DNA of 14,224 bases, from the NCBI GenBank assembly GCA_016872075.1, contig VHBF01000007.1, positions 1-14,224 on the forward strand, read 5' to 3'. A model generated the notes under the pieces. That model made no database searches. It saw only the letters and a program-made list of their open reading frames with translations, and was not told where the DNA came from. Below are positions 1-6,795 of this stretch, one piece after another (position 1 is the stretch's first letter; each line of letters begins with the position of its first letter). A program made the translations under genes and the position numbers. Origin of the DNA: Bacillota bacterium (GTDB lineage Bacteria; Bacillota_I; Bacilli_A; RFN20; CAG-826).

Positions 1-633
1 TTTAGAGGTTGTGATTAAAAATTGAAACGGACTTCCAGTCCCATAATTTAATAATAAAAAGTCTTGATTAGTGAGTGCATTAACTATCATCGCAACCAAT
101 GCAAAACCACCAGTGAATAAAAGCGCCTTGGGAATATCTTTTATCGTGGGTTTATAGTAACCGAGTTTGATTAATGCTAAAGGTGTGGCAATCATCAAGC
201 CATGAAAAACAAAACTGGGGATTTCAACCAAGTTATGTTCAAGGGGAAACCAAAAAAGTTCTGCACCAAGAATATTGGTTGGAATCAATAAGGCAATGAA
301 ACCGGCAAGCATCACCGTTGAAAACGCAGCAGGCATGAGCCACTTTTTTAACACACCATTGTTTTGATCAAATGATAAGGCGGGATATAAATACAACGGA
401 ACAGAACAAAGATTAAGTGACAATTGATAAATAGCAAGCGAGCTATCTCGAATGATTAACAAGATTAAACGAATAAATTCAATCGTTAAAAAGAGAATGG
501 TGAAAATAATTAAATATTTTTTTTGAGTTTTTACATCGCTATTTTTCTTGATGAACCACAAAAAAATAATAACAATGATAAATAATAATCCCGTTCCAAA
601 CAAATGTTTTTCTCCAAAAACTTGTGCCAACAT
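1..633 (-). CDS. YwaF-like (TIGR02206 type) integral membrane protein, C-terminus cut by window edge
   Basis: The reading frame is open from an ATG at 633 to the left edge (211 codons seen, no stop), so the C-terminus is missing. The translation is very hydrophobic with about six membrane segments, roughly residues 11-28, 40-61, 66-86, 98-117, 134-152 and 165-187. The stretch L-S-L-N-L-C-S-V-P-L-Y-L-Y near residues 71-83 resembles the conserved 'LPL-lC' segment of the TIGR02206/YwaF family. A later His-containing segment (H-N-L-V-E-I-P-S-F-V-F-H) fits the second conserved region. The ribosome binding site is weak (AAAAGG about 9 bases before ATG). It is divergent from the polyamine operon. 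Family members have no settled function, and the assignment comes from remembered motif pattern only. Confidence 0.6.
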   Translation of the reverse strand, partial: MLAQVFGEKHLFGTGLLFIIVIIFLWFIKKNSDVKTQKKYLIIFTILFLTIEFIRLILLIIRDSSLAIYQLSLNLCSVPLYLYPALSFDQNNGVLKKWLMPAAFSTVMLAGFIALLIPTNILGAELFWFPLEHNLVEIPSFVFHGLMIATPLALIKLGYYKPTIKDIPKALLFTGGFALVAMIVNALTNQDFLLLNYGTGSPFQFLITTSK

Positions 634-730
634 GATGTTTACCTTTTCTTATTGCAATTAAAATTGAAGTAACGGTATTAGTGTATTAAAAAATGATTGA
701 AACAGCAATGAACTTTTGATTGTGATTTGA

Positions 731-758
731 TTGACTTATAAAATAAAGAACGTAAAAT
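731..758 (+). promoter_or_regulatory. Probable sigma-A promoter of the polyamine operon
   Basis: TTGACT (731-736) and TAAAAT (753-758) are separated by 16 bases. Both boxes match the consensus at 5 of 6 positions. Transcription would start near 765, giving an untranslated leader of about 135 nt before the first gene at 900. That is long for an operon with a good ribosome binding site and leaves room for a regulatory RNA. Confidence 0.5.
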
Positions 759-784
759 TTTATTGAACACACTTATAGAAATGT

Positions 785-898
785 AAGGTCGTTGGAACTA
801 TTAGGGTCTAAAGGAACCTTCCTATGACAGCCAGAGCAATGGTTTGTCATTATTTTTACTTGATAAACCACAACAAGTAATCTTAATAGGAGGTTTAT
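785..898 (+). promoter_or_regulatory. Structured leader with pseudoknot over the ribosome binding site; candidate riboswitch
   Basis: By-eye folding gives a hairpin ATGACA (824-829) with TGTCAT (845-850), extended by CCA (831-833) with TGG (840-842) around loop GAGCAA. A second hairpin pairs TTACTTG (856-862) with CAAGTAA (874-880). Its loop holds ATAAACC (863-869), which is exactly complementary to GGTTTAT (892-898). That second pairing crosses the hairpin, making an H-type pseudoknot, and covers the last two bases of the Shine-Dalgarno AGGAGG (888-893) and the spacer to ATG 900. GGTTT (841-845), in the 3' side of the first hairpin, can pair with AAACC (865-869) instead, which would free the ribosome site. 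A weak 5' pairing AAGGT (785-789) with ACCTT (816-820) is possible. The layout is that of a translation-controlling switch. It matches no riboswitch class I recognise, and the ligand is unknown. A polyamine, lysine or an aspartate-family product would be the natural guess. Confidence 0.45.
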
Positions 899-899
899 T

Positions 900-2099
900 A
901 TGTCAACAGTATTAATAATCGGTAGTGGCGGTGTTGCTTCTGTTGGTGCACAAAAATGTGCTCAAAATAACGAAGTTTTTAAAACTATTATTGTTGCAAG
1001 TAGAACCAAATCTAAATGTGAGGCGATTGTTCAACGTCTCAAAAAATATCCAGTTATTTCCATTGCCGAACAAGTGGACGCTGAAGTAAAAGAAAATGTG
1101 GTGGCATTGATTAAAAAATATAAACCAGCGATTGTGATGAATTTAGCTTTGCCTTATCAAAATATTCCGATCATGGAAGCGTGTATTGAAACGAAAACGC
1201 ATTATTTAGATACCGCCGCTGCGGAAGTTAGAGAAAAAGCAGGGTTTGAATACAGCACCCAATGGGTTTATCACGATCGCTTTAAAAAAGCTGGCGTGAT
1301 GGCTTTACTTGGTAGTGGCTTTGATCCTGGTGTCACCAGTGTTTTTTGCATGTATGGTAAAAAACATTATTTTGATACGATTGACTACATCGATATTTTA
1401 GATGCCAATGGTGGGGATCATGGTTATCCTTTTGCCACCAACTTTAATCCTGAAATTAATATTCGCGAAATCACCATGCCAGGTCGTTATTATGAACAAG
1501 GTCAATGGAAAGAAATTCCAGCCTTAACTGTGAAAGAAACTTATCAACTGGATGAAATTGGACCAAAAGACATGTATCTGATGTATCACGAAGAATTGGA
1601 ATCGATTGTCAAATTCATTCCTGAAGTTAAAAGAGCTCGTTTCTATATGAGTTTTTCAGAAAAGTATTTAACTCACCTTCGCGTCTTAGTTAACATTGGC
1701 ATGACGTCTGTAAAACCGATCATGTATGAAGGTGAACCCATCGTTCCACTTCAATTTTTAAAAGCAGTCTTACCTGATCCCTCCTCATTAGGACCTCGCA
1801 CAAAAGGAAAAACTAATATTGGTGTTATTTTACAAGGTCATAAAAATGGTAAACCAGTTCAATACCGTGTCTTCAATGTATCGGATCATGAAAAAGCTTA
1901 CGCCGAAGTGGGTTCGCAAGCGATAAGCTATACCACTGGTGTTCCTGCGATGATTGGTGCAGCTTTAATCTTGACCAAACAATGGTCGGGTCAAGGCGTA
2001 TTCAACATGGAACAATTTAACCCAGATCCTTACATGGAATTATTGAATAAATGGGGATTACCTTGGAAAGAAACTTTTAAGCCTGTTCTTATCAAGTAA
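900..2099 (+). CDS. Carboxynorspermidine/carboxyspermidine dehydrogenase (saccharopine dehydrogenase family)
   Basis: The family joins aspartate beta-semialdehyde to 1,3-diaminopropane or putrescine, and reduces the imine with NADPH to give carboxynorspermidine or carboxyspermidine. The 399-residue length suits the family. Seen in the sequence: an N-terminal Rossmann fold with I-I-G-S-G-G-V-A (6-13), the family-like A-Q-N-N (21-24) and A-S-R-T (33-36) as in NADPH-preferring members, a conserved L-D-T-A (103-106), and G-F-D-P-G (140-144) where the substrate domain begins. Start ATG 900 has AGGAGG 6 bases upstream. It is the first gene of the operon, and its product is the substrate of the next gene, which separates it from true lysine-pathway saccharopine dehydrogenases. 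Which diamine is used cannot be read from the sequence. No diamine-forming gene is in the window. Confidence 0.9.
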   Translation: MSTVLIIGSGGVASVGAQKCAQNNEVFKTIIVASRTKSKCEAIVQRLKKYPVISIAEQVDAEVKENVVALIKKYKPAIVMNLALPYQNIPIMEACIETKTHYLDTAAAEVREKAGFEYSTQWVYHDRFKKAGVMALLGSGFDPGVTSVFCMYGKKHYFDTIDYIDILDANGGDHGYPFATNFNPEINIREITMPGRYYEQGQWKEIPALTVKETYQLDEIGPKDMYLMYHEELESIVKFIPEVKRARFYMSFSEKYLTHLRVLVNIGMTSVKPIMYEGEPIVPLQFLKAVLPDPSSLGPRTKGKTNIGVILQGHKNGKPVQYRVFNVSDHEKAYAEVGSQAISYTTGVPAMIGAALILTKQWSGQGVFNMEQFNPDPYMELLNKWGLPWKETFKPVLIK

Positions 2100-2111
2100 A
2101 GGATCATGCAT

Positions 2112-3236
2112 ATGAAACTTACCCCAGGGTTACCTACGCCTTATTACTTGATTGATGAAAACTTAATCCTAAAAAACCTACAAATCATCAAAAAAGTTAA
2201 GGATTTAAGTGGATGCAAAGTCCTGCTTGCTCAAAAAGCATTTTCTAGTTTTTACTTTTATCCGTTATTGAGTCAATACTTAGATGGCACTGCTTCGAGT
2301 GGGCTTTTTGAAGCGCGCTTGGCTCACGAACACTTTGGCAAAGAAGTGCATGTATTTACGCCTGGGTTCAAAGAAGAAGAATTTAATGATGTATTAAAAT
2401 ACAGCGATCATCTTGTTTTCAATTCTAATTCTCAATTAATCCGATTTAAGGAACGGGCTTTAAAAGCGAAAAAAACAATTGGCATTCGCATCAATCCAGA
2501 AGTATCAACGCAAACAGGTAACACGATGTACGATCCTTGCTCTCCAACTTCGAGAATGGGTATCAAAATTCAAGATATCGATCCAAAAGTTTTAGATGGT
2601 GTTTCCGGTTTTCATTTTCATACGCTTTGCCAACAAAATGCCGATGCTTTAGAAACCACACTCAAAGAGGTTGAAAAAAAGTTTGGCAAATATTTTTCGA
2701 AATTAAAATGGATTAACTTTGGTGGCGGCCATCATTTAACCAGAGCAAATTATGATATTCCTAAACTGGTAAAGCTTATTCGTTATTTCAAAGACAAATA
2801 TCAAATGGATGTATATTTGGAACCTGGTGAGGCGGTTGTTTTAAATGCAGGTTTCTTGGTCAGTAAAGTGCTTGATGTAACGAAGAATGATGTGGAAATT
2901 GCCATCCTAGATGCTTCTGCTACTTGCCACATGCCAGATGTTCTCGAAGCTAAATTTATTCCTCCGGTCACGACCGCTGATCCAAAAGGGTCCCACATCA
3001 TTCGCTTATCGGGCGCCACTTGCCTCACAGGCGATGACATTGGTATTTATCGTTTTGCAAACCCATTAAAAGTTGGCGATTCGATTGTCTTTGAGGACAT
3101 GGCGTTATACACGATTGTTAAAAATAACACTTTTAATGGCATTCCTTTGCCAAGTATTTATGCAAGAAAGTTGGACGGTAAGGACGTCTTAGTCAGAGCG
3201 TTTGACTATGGTCACTTCAAAGGAAAATTATCTTAG
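2112..3236 (+). CDS. nspC: Carboxynorspermidine decarboxylase NspC (PLP, alanine racemase fold)
   Basis: The enzyme removes the carboxyl group from carboxynorspermidine or carboxyspermidine to yield norspermidine or spermidine. It is a fold-III pyridoxal-phosphate decarboxylase. Numbering from ATG 2112 (374 aa): PLP lysine in L-A-Q-K-A-F (Lys42), H-F-H-T (168-171), glycine loop F-G-G-G-H (203-207), phosphate/active-site E-P-G-E (237-240), C-H-M-P-D-V-L-E (Cys272) and A-T-C-L-T-G-D (Cys304). These last two are typical of NspC and differ from diaminopimelate decarboxylase LysA. An ATG at 2106 would add Met-His, but the AAAGG at 2098-2102 lies only 3 bases before it and 9 bases before 2112, so 2112 is preferred. 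The gap after the dehydrogenase is small and the next gene follows after 3 bases. Confidence 0.92.
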   Translation: MKLTPGLPTPYYLIDENLILKNLQIIKKVKDLSGCKVLLAQKAFSSFYFYPLLSQYLDGTASSGLFEARLAHEHFGKEVHVFTPGFKEEEFNDVLKYSDHLVFNSNSQLIRFKERALKAKKTIGIRINPEVSTQTGNTMYDPCSPTSRMGIKIQDIDPKVLDGVSGFHFHTLCQQNADALETTLKEVEKKFGKYFSKLKWINFGGGHHLTRANYDIPKLVKLIRYFKDKYQMDVYLEPGEAVVLNAGFLVSKVLDVTKNDVEIAILDASATCHMPDVLEAKFIPPVTTADPKGSHIIRLSGATCLTGDDIGIYRFANPLKVGDSIVFEDMALYTIVKNNTFNGIPLPSIYARKLDGKDVLVRAFDYGHFKGKLS

Positions 3237-3239
3237 GTT

Positions 3240-4568
3240 ATGAAAGCAATTGTCGCCAAATTTGGCGGGACATCGATGGCATCTGCCACCACGATTAAAC
3301 AAGTCGCAAAGATTATCAAGCAAGATCCTTTACGAAAATTTATTGTCGTCTCGGCTCCTGGAAAACGCGACGATAAGGACATTAAAGTAACGGATTTACT
3401 GTATCAAGTAGCCAAAGATATTCAACAAGGTAAAGACCCGGTCGCCTTTAAAACCATTCGTGAACGATTTGTAGAGATTACGGAAGAATTAAAGTTAGAT
3501 TTGCCAATCAAATCCATATTGCAAGATATCCTGCAAAAAATGAAGATATCAAAATCGCTACCTTATATTGTTTCTCGTGGCGAGTATTTATCCGCCTTAA
3601 TTCTATCTAACTACCTTGATTTTGCTTTCCTTGATGCTGCCGATGTGGTGCGTTTTAAAGGTAATCAATTAAACCGTTCCAAAACAAGGAATGATGCTGG
3701 ATTACTGTTAAAAAAACACCCCTACGTTGTGGTGGGTGGTTTTTATGGGAGTGATGAGCACGACCAAATCCAAATCTTACCGCGTGGTGGTTCGGACATT
3801 AGTGGCGCACTCATTGCCGATGCGGTCAATGCCAAGCTTTATGAAAACTGGACCGACGTAGATGGTTTTCTTACTTGTGATCCTCGTATTGTTGAAAAAC
3901 CTCAACGGATTGAATCCCTAACCTATCGAGAATTAAGAGTTTTGTCATTTATGGGGGCAAGCGTGATTCAAGCGGAAACCATGTTTCCTTTAATCAAAAA
4001 AGGCATCCCTACCCAAATTAAAAACACCTTTAATCCGACAGGTGAGGGGACGATGATTTTTAGTAAACTTCCACCTGATCGTTACCAATCCACCATTACA
4101 GGTATTACCGGTGTTAAGGGGTTTAATCTCGTGGTCGTTGAAAAGGAAATGATGTCTGAGACACTGGGATTTGATCGTAAAATTCTCAGGATATGTGAGA
4201 AACTTGGAATCAATGTTGAACACTTCCCTTCTGGCACGGATACGTTCTCCATGATGATTGAATCTAAGTATTTGCAAGAGGGCAAAAAAGAAGCCTTGAT
4301 TGCTAAACTCAAAAAAGACTTAAGACCTGATGTCGTGGAAGTAACAGAGGGTATCTCATTAATTTATGTAGTCGGACGGAACCTATTACAAAACAAAATG
4401 AATGTCTTGAAGGTGTTCTCCGCCTTAGTCAACGGTAACGTGAACCTGAAAATGATTGATTATGGTAGTAATGGTTTACACTTGGTAATCGGTGTTGAAG
4501 ATATCGACTATAAGTTTGCAATTAATGCTTTATACAACGAATTCGTATTAGGAGGAACCACAAAATGA
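3240..4568 (+). CDS. lysC: Aspartate kinase (monofunctional, two C-terminal ACT domains)
   Basis: Phosphorylates L-aspartate with ATP, the first step of the aspartate family. Length is 442 aa. Motifs seen: K-F-G-G-T-S (7-12), S-R-G-E (112-115), the nucleotide-site R-G-G-S-D-I-S-G-A (182-190), W-T-D-V-D-G (204-209) with D-P-R (214-216), and R-E-L (230-232) before the end of the kinase domain. Residues from about 285 form two ACT-type regulatory domains. The second carries M-I-D-Y-G-S-N-G-L-H (405-414), as in Bacillus YclM-like enzymes. The start is 3 bases after the nspC stop with no good Shine-Dalgarno, so translation is probably coupled to nspC. ACT domains usually bind lysine or threonine. 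In this operon the effector could differ. The gene overlaps asd by 4 bases (ATGA). Confidence 0.93.
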   Translation: MKAIVAKFGGTSMASATTIKQVAKIIKQDPLRKFIVVSAPGKRDDKDIKVTDLLYQVAKDIQQGKDPVAFKTIRERFVEITEELKLDLPIKSILQDILQKMKISKSLPYIVSRGEYLSALILSNYLDFAFLDAADVVRFKGNQLNRSKTRNDAGLLLKKHPYVVVGGFYGSDEHDQIQILPRGGSDISGALIADAVNAKLYENWTDVDGFLTCDPRIVEKPQRIESLTYRELRVLSFMGASVIQAETMFPLIKKGIPTQIKNTFNPTGEGTMIFSKLPPDRYQSTITGITGVKGFNLVVVEKEMMSETLGFDRKILRICEKLGINVEHFPSGTDTFSMMIESKYLQEGKKEALIAKLKKDLRPDVVEVTEGISLIYVVGRNLLQNKMNVLKVFSALVNGNVNLKMIDYGSNGLHLVIGVEDIDYKFAINALYNEFVLGGTTK

Positions 4569-5554
4569 AAGCAATCTCATTGGCAATCGTCGGTGCAACT
4601 GGTGTTGTTGGGAGAAAATTTTTAGAGGTTTTAGAGGAACGAAAAATCAAGGTTCGTACTTTAGTCCTGTTTGCTTCCGAACGTAGTCAAGGGATAATGA
4701 TTCCTTTCCAAGGAAAAAACTATCCTGTCCTAACCTTAAATGAAACTAATGTCAAAAATAATCCTGTTGAATATGCATTATTTAGTGCGGGTAGTGATGT
4801 ATCGTTACAAAATGCACCACTATTTGCTAAGCAAAAAACCCTAGTGATTGATAATTCAGCAGCTTGGAGAATGGATCCAAATGTGCCGCTTGTGGTTCCA
4901 GAAGTCAATCCTCAAGATGCCTTTAAACATCAATATATCATTGCCAATCCTAATTGTTCGACCATTCAGGCTGTTGTCGTGATGAAACCACTTCACGATG
5001 CTTTTAAACTTAAACGCATGGTGATTGCAACCTATCAAGCAGTCAGTGGTGCTGGTAGTAAAGGCATGCATGATTTAGCAGAGAAACTTCCAACCGGAAA
5101 AACCACAAAATTCCCTTATCAAATTTATGAGAATGTGATTCCTCATATTGATATCTTTATGGAAAATGGCAACACAAAAGAAGAAGAAAAGATTATCAAG
5201 GAATCCCGTAAAATCATGGGATTACCTCAACTTAAAATTAGTAGCAGTGCGGTTCGAGTTCCGGTGAAAAATGCGCATAGTGAAGTCATCAATCTCGAGT
5301 TTGAAAAACCTTTTGAATTACCAAAGATTTATGCACTACTTTCTAAAGCTCCCGGAGTTGTTGTCTACGACAAACCAGATAAGAAAGAATATCCGATGCC
5401 TTTATTGGTGGATGGAAAAGATGACGTTTACGTCGGCCGAATTAGACGCGATGAATCGATTAAAAATGGTTTAAATATGTTTGTGGTTGGAGATAATTTA
5501 AGGAAGGGTGCCGCGACCAACGCGGTGCAAATTCTCCAACTTTTTACCAAATAA
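4565..5554 (+). CDS. asd: Aspartate-semialdehyde dehydrogenase
   Basis: Reduces aspartyl phosphate with NADPH to aspartate beta-semialdehyde, the aldehyde used by the first gene of this operon. Length 329 aa, normal for the family. Seen: nucleotide-binding G-A-T-G-V-V-G (10-16), F-S-A-G-S-D (73-78), catalytic cysteine in N-P-N-C-S-T (Cys131), Q-A-V-S-G-A-G (158-164), and R-V-P-V (231-234) followed by the active-site His238. The start is fixed by AGGAGG at 4550-4555, 9 bases before ATG 4565, and by the ATGA overlap with the kinase stop. No dapA, hom or other user of the semialdehyde is nearby except the dehydrogenase at 900. Confidence 0.95.
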   Translation: MKAISLAIVGATGVVGRKFLEVLEERKIKVRTLVLFASERSQGIMIPFQGKNYPVLTLNETNVKNNPVEYALFSAGSDVSLQNAPLFAKQKTLVIDNSAAWRMDPNVPLVVPEVNPQDAFKHQYIIANPNCSTIQAVVVMKPLHDAFKLKRMVIATYQAVSGAGSKGMHDLAEKLPTGKTTKFPYQIYENVIPHIDIFMENGNTKEEEKIIKESRKIMGLPQLKISSSAVRVPVKNAHSEVINLEFEKPFELPKIYALLSKAPGVVVYDKPDKKEYPMPLLVDGKDDVYVGRIRRDESIKNGLNMFVVGDNLRKGAATNAVQILQLFTK

Positions 5555-5558
5555 ACTT

Positions 5559-6080
5559 ATGAACATTCTCATTTATGTTGCCATTTTTTTAGCGAAGATG
5601 ACCGAAGTCAGTATTGGCGTATTTCGTTTGCTATTAATGACTAAAGGTTTTCGAAAACAAGCCTCTCTAATTGTCTTCTTTGAACAAATGATCTGGGTGG
5701 TAAATGTCTCGTTGGTTGTGACTCGAATTACTGAAGACCCCATTCGTGTATTAGCCTATGCTAGCGGGTTTGCCTTTGGTTTATATTTTGGTTCATGGTT
5801 AGAAGGTCGTGTAGGTTTAGGCAATATTAAGGCAGAAATTATTGCTGAAAAAGATGAAGCCATCGCCTTCGCAGAAGAACTTCGGGCTAATGGTTTCGCT
5901 GCGACCATACTTGAATCAGTAGGTAAGGCAAATCATCGAAATGCGATGATTATTTCCTATATACCACGCAAGAAAAGAAAATTGGTTGCCAATTTGGCAA
6001 CTAATTATCCCAAGGCCGTTGTGACCTTTTTAGATGTTAGACCCGTTCAGGGTGGTTTTGGTACTGCTAAAAAGCGCTAA
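5559..6080 (+). CDS. UPF0316 family membrane protein (DUF5698 plus DUF2179)
   Basis: A 173-residue protein of the UPF0316/YebE type. Residues 1-85 hold three membrane segments (about 2-23, 36-57, 64-82) with the family pattern E-V-S-I-G-V-F-R (16-23). After them comes the conserved G-S-W-L-E (78-82). Residues about 88-165 form a soluble alpha/beta domain of the DUF2179 kind. Function is unknown. Start ATG 5559 lies 4 bases after the asd stop. It has no Shine-Dalgarno, so coupling to asd is likely. A GTG at 5508 inside asd would add 17 residues unlike the family's start and was not chosen. As the last gene of a polyamine operon it might act in polyamine movement or sensing, but nothing in the sequence proves this. 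Its stop directly abuts that of the convergent FMN reductase. Confidence 0.8.
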   Translation: MNILIYVAIFLAKMTEVSIGVFRLLLMTKGFRKQASLIVFFEQMIWVVNVSLVVTRITEDPIRVLAYASGFAFGLYFGSWLEGRVGLGNIKAEIIAEKDEAIAFAEELRANGFAATILESVGKANHRNAMIISYIPRKKRKLVANLATNYPKAVVTFLDVRPVQGGFGTAKKR

Positions 6081-6614
6081 TTACCCTCTAGTTGATTTTA
6101 AAGCATTTCCCCACAATTCAACTTGATCAAATAATTTATTTAACAATCCTACTTGATAATTGGCAGGCTTAAAATCTTCTGTTTGACTCATTTCTGAGTT
6201 TAAATTAAACAGGACATGTTGTTGGACATCTGCCACACCTAACGCCCCTAAGATCGTTCTTAAGTGTTCTGCGGCTCTGGCTCCACCCGCAAAACCATAA
6301 CTGACAATTCCCGCAGGTTTATTAATCCAGGTCGGTATTCCAGCAAGATCGAGTGCATTCTTAAGAGAACCCGTGACCGAGTGATTATATTCAGCGGCAA
6401 TAAACACATAACCATCGAGGCTATTAATCTTATCATTCCACTTTTGAATGGCTTCTTTTGCATCTTTTTCACCCAGCAATGACAGTGAATAATCCGCGAT
6501 GTTAATGAGTTCATAATTCGCTTTTCGCACCTTACTTTGATTGAAAACCAACTTACCAATGCTTTGACCCACATTACCTACACGCGTCGACCCAACAATA
6601 ATTCCTAATTTCAT
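6081..6614 (-). CDS. NAD(P)H-dependent FMN reductase-like flavoprotein
   Basis: A 177-residue flavodoxin-fold protein of the NADPH-dependent FMN reductase family (azoreductase/chromate reductase-like). Seen: phosphate loop G-S-T-R-V-G (8-13), the flavin-contact segment A-E-Y-N-H-S-V-T-G (74-82) followed by L-K-N-A-L-D (84-89), and S-Y-G-F-A-G-G-A-R-A (105-114). The usual Pro before E-Y-N is Ala here. The start is supported by the family N-terminus M-K-L-G-I-I-V-G-S. The best Shine-Dalgarno, AGGAGGGG, is about 12 bases upstream and lies inside the palindromic operator. It is divergent from the redox operon at 6796 and probably shares its repressor, suggesting a role in thiol or electrophile stress. 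Its real electron acceptor is unknown. Confidence 0.87.
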   Translation of the reverse strand: MKLGIIVGSTRVGNVGQSIGKLVFNQSKVRKANYELINIADYSLSLLGEKDAKEAIQKWNDKINSLDGYVFIAAEYNHSVTGSLKNALDLAGIPTWINKPAGIVSYGFAGGARAAEHLRTILGALGVADVQQHVLFNLNSEMSQTEDFKPANYQVGLLNKLFDQVELWGNALKSTRG

Positions 6615-6624
6615 ACCTTCTTTT

Positions 6625-6645
6625 TACCCCTCCTATAGGGGGGTA
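6625..6645. promoter_or_regulatory. Palindromic G-tract operator in front of the FMN reductase
   Basis: An imperfect inverted repeat with ends TACCCC and GGGGTA around the core CCTATAGG. It covers the expected transcription start (near 6644) and the Shine-Dalgarno of the minus-strand gene. The TACCC...GGGTA ends match the palindrome in the divergent promoter at 6771-6784. CsoR/RcnR/CstR-type repressors are known to bind G/C-tract palindromes flanked by AT, so the product of the gene at 6796 is the likely binder. Binding is inferred. Confidence 0.55.
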
Positions 6646-6650
6646 CTGTT

Positions 6651-6680
6651 ATCATATCTTTATTTCTAATCTATAGGCAA
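6651..6680 (-). promoter_or_regulatory. Probable promoter of the FMN reductase gene
   Basis: On the minus strand TTGCCT (6680-6675) and TATGAT (6656-6651) are spaced 18 bases apart. The -10 matches 5 of 6 and the -35 matches 4 of 6. The predicted start, near 6644, falls inside the palindromic operator at 6625-6645. Confidence 0.45.
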
Positions 6681-6758
6681 CTGATATGCATCAAGAATTA
6701 AATAGATTTACGGATTAACTTTTATTGATCTGTATCAAAAAATCTAAATGCATATGGT

Positions 6759-6788
6759 TTGACATTTTAATACCCACGTGGGTATATT
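6759..6788 (+). promoter_or_regulatory. Promoter of the redox operon
   Basis: A perfect TTGACA (6759-6764) and TATATT (6783-6788) with an 18-base spacer. The predicted start is A6795 or A6796, which is at the ATG of the first gene (6796), so the transcript would be essentially leaderless. A perfect palindrome fills the spacer and enters the -10 box. Confidence 0.65.
6771..6784. promoter_or_regulatory. Perfect 14-base operator palindrome TACCCACGTGGGTA
   Basis: A perfect inverted repeat between the -35 and -10 boxes of the redox operon, overlapping the first two bases of the -10. A bound repressor would block RNA polymerase. Its TACCC/GGGTA half-sites recur in the operator at 6625-6645. The gene it controls encodes a CsoR-family repressor, so autoregulation is the simple reading. 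Confidence 0.65.
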
Positions 6789-6795
6789 ATCGATA

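Noticed and set aside
785..899. Known riboswitch class (lysine, guanidine/ykkC, SAM or preQ1) in the polyamine leader
   Set aside because: The leader is too short for a lysine riboswitch and I could not find the conserved cores of these classes. TAGGGT near 802 only faintly recalls ykkC. Left as an unassigned structured leader.
2112..3236. Diaminopimelate decarboxylase (LysA) instead of NspC
   Set aside because: The C-H-M-P-D-V-L-E and A-T-C-L-T-G-D segments, the length below 380 residues and the dehydrogenase neighbour all fit NspC.
4082..4312. Antisense and alternate-frame reading frames inside lysC, asd, nspC, pulA and the redox genes
   Set aside because: They overlap genes with clear family motifs, lack ribosome sites and show no recognisable domains, so they are shadows of the coding strand.
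5508..5558. GTG at 5508 as start of the UPF0316 gene, giving 17 extra residues
   Set aside because: The extra residues are basic and polar and unlike the family N-terminus, and they overlap asd. ATG 5559 begins directly with the first membrane helix.
6684..6755. Inverted repeat ATATGCAT (6684-6691) and ATGCATAT (6748-6755) in the divergent intergenic region
   Set aside because: Each arm contains the self-complementary ATGCAT and is AT-rich, and the arms are 56 bases apart. Chance is likely and no promoter role is evident.
6778..6795. GTG at 6778 as start of the CsoR-family gene
   Set aside because: It lies in the promoter spacer/operator, upstream of the predicted transcription start, and its added residues do not fit the family.
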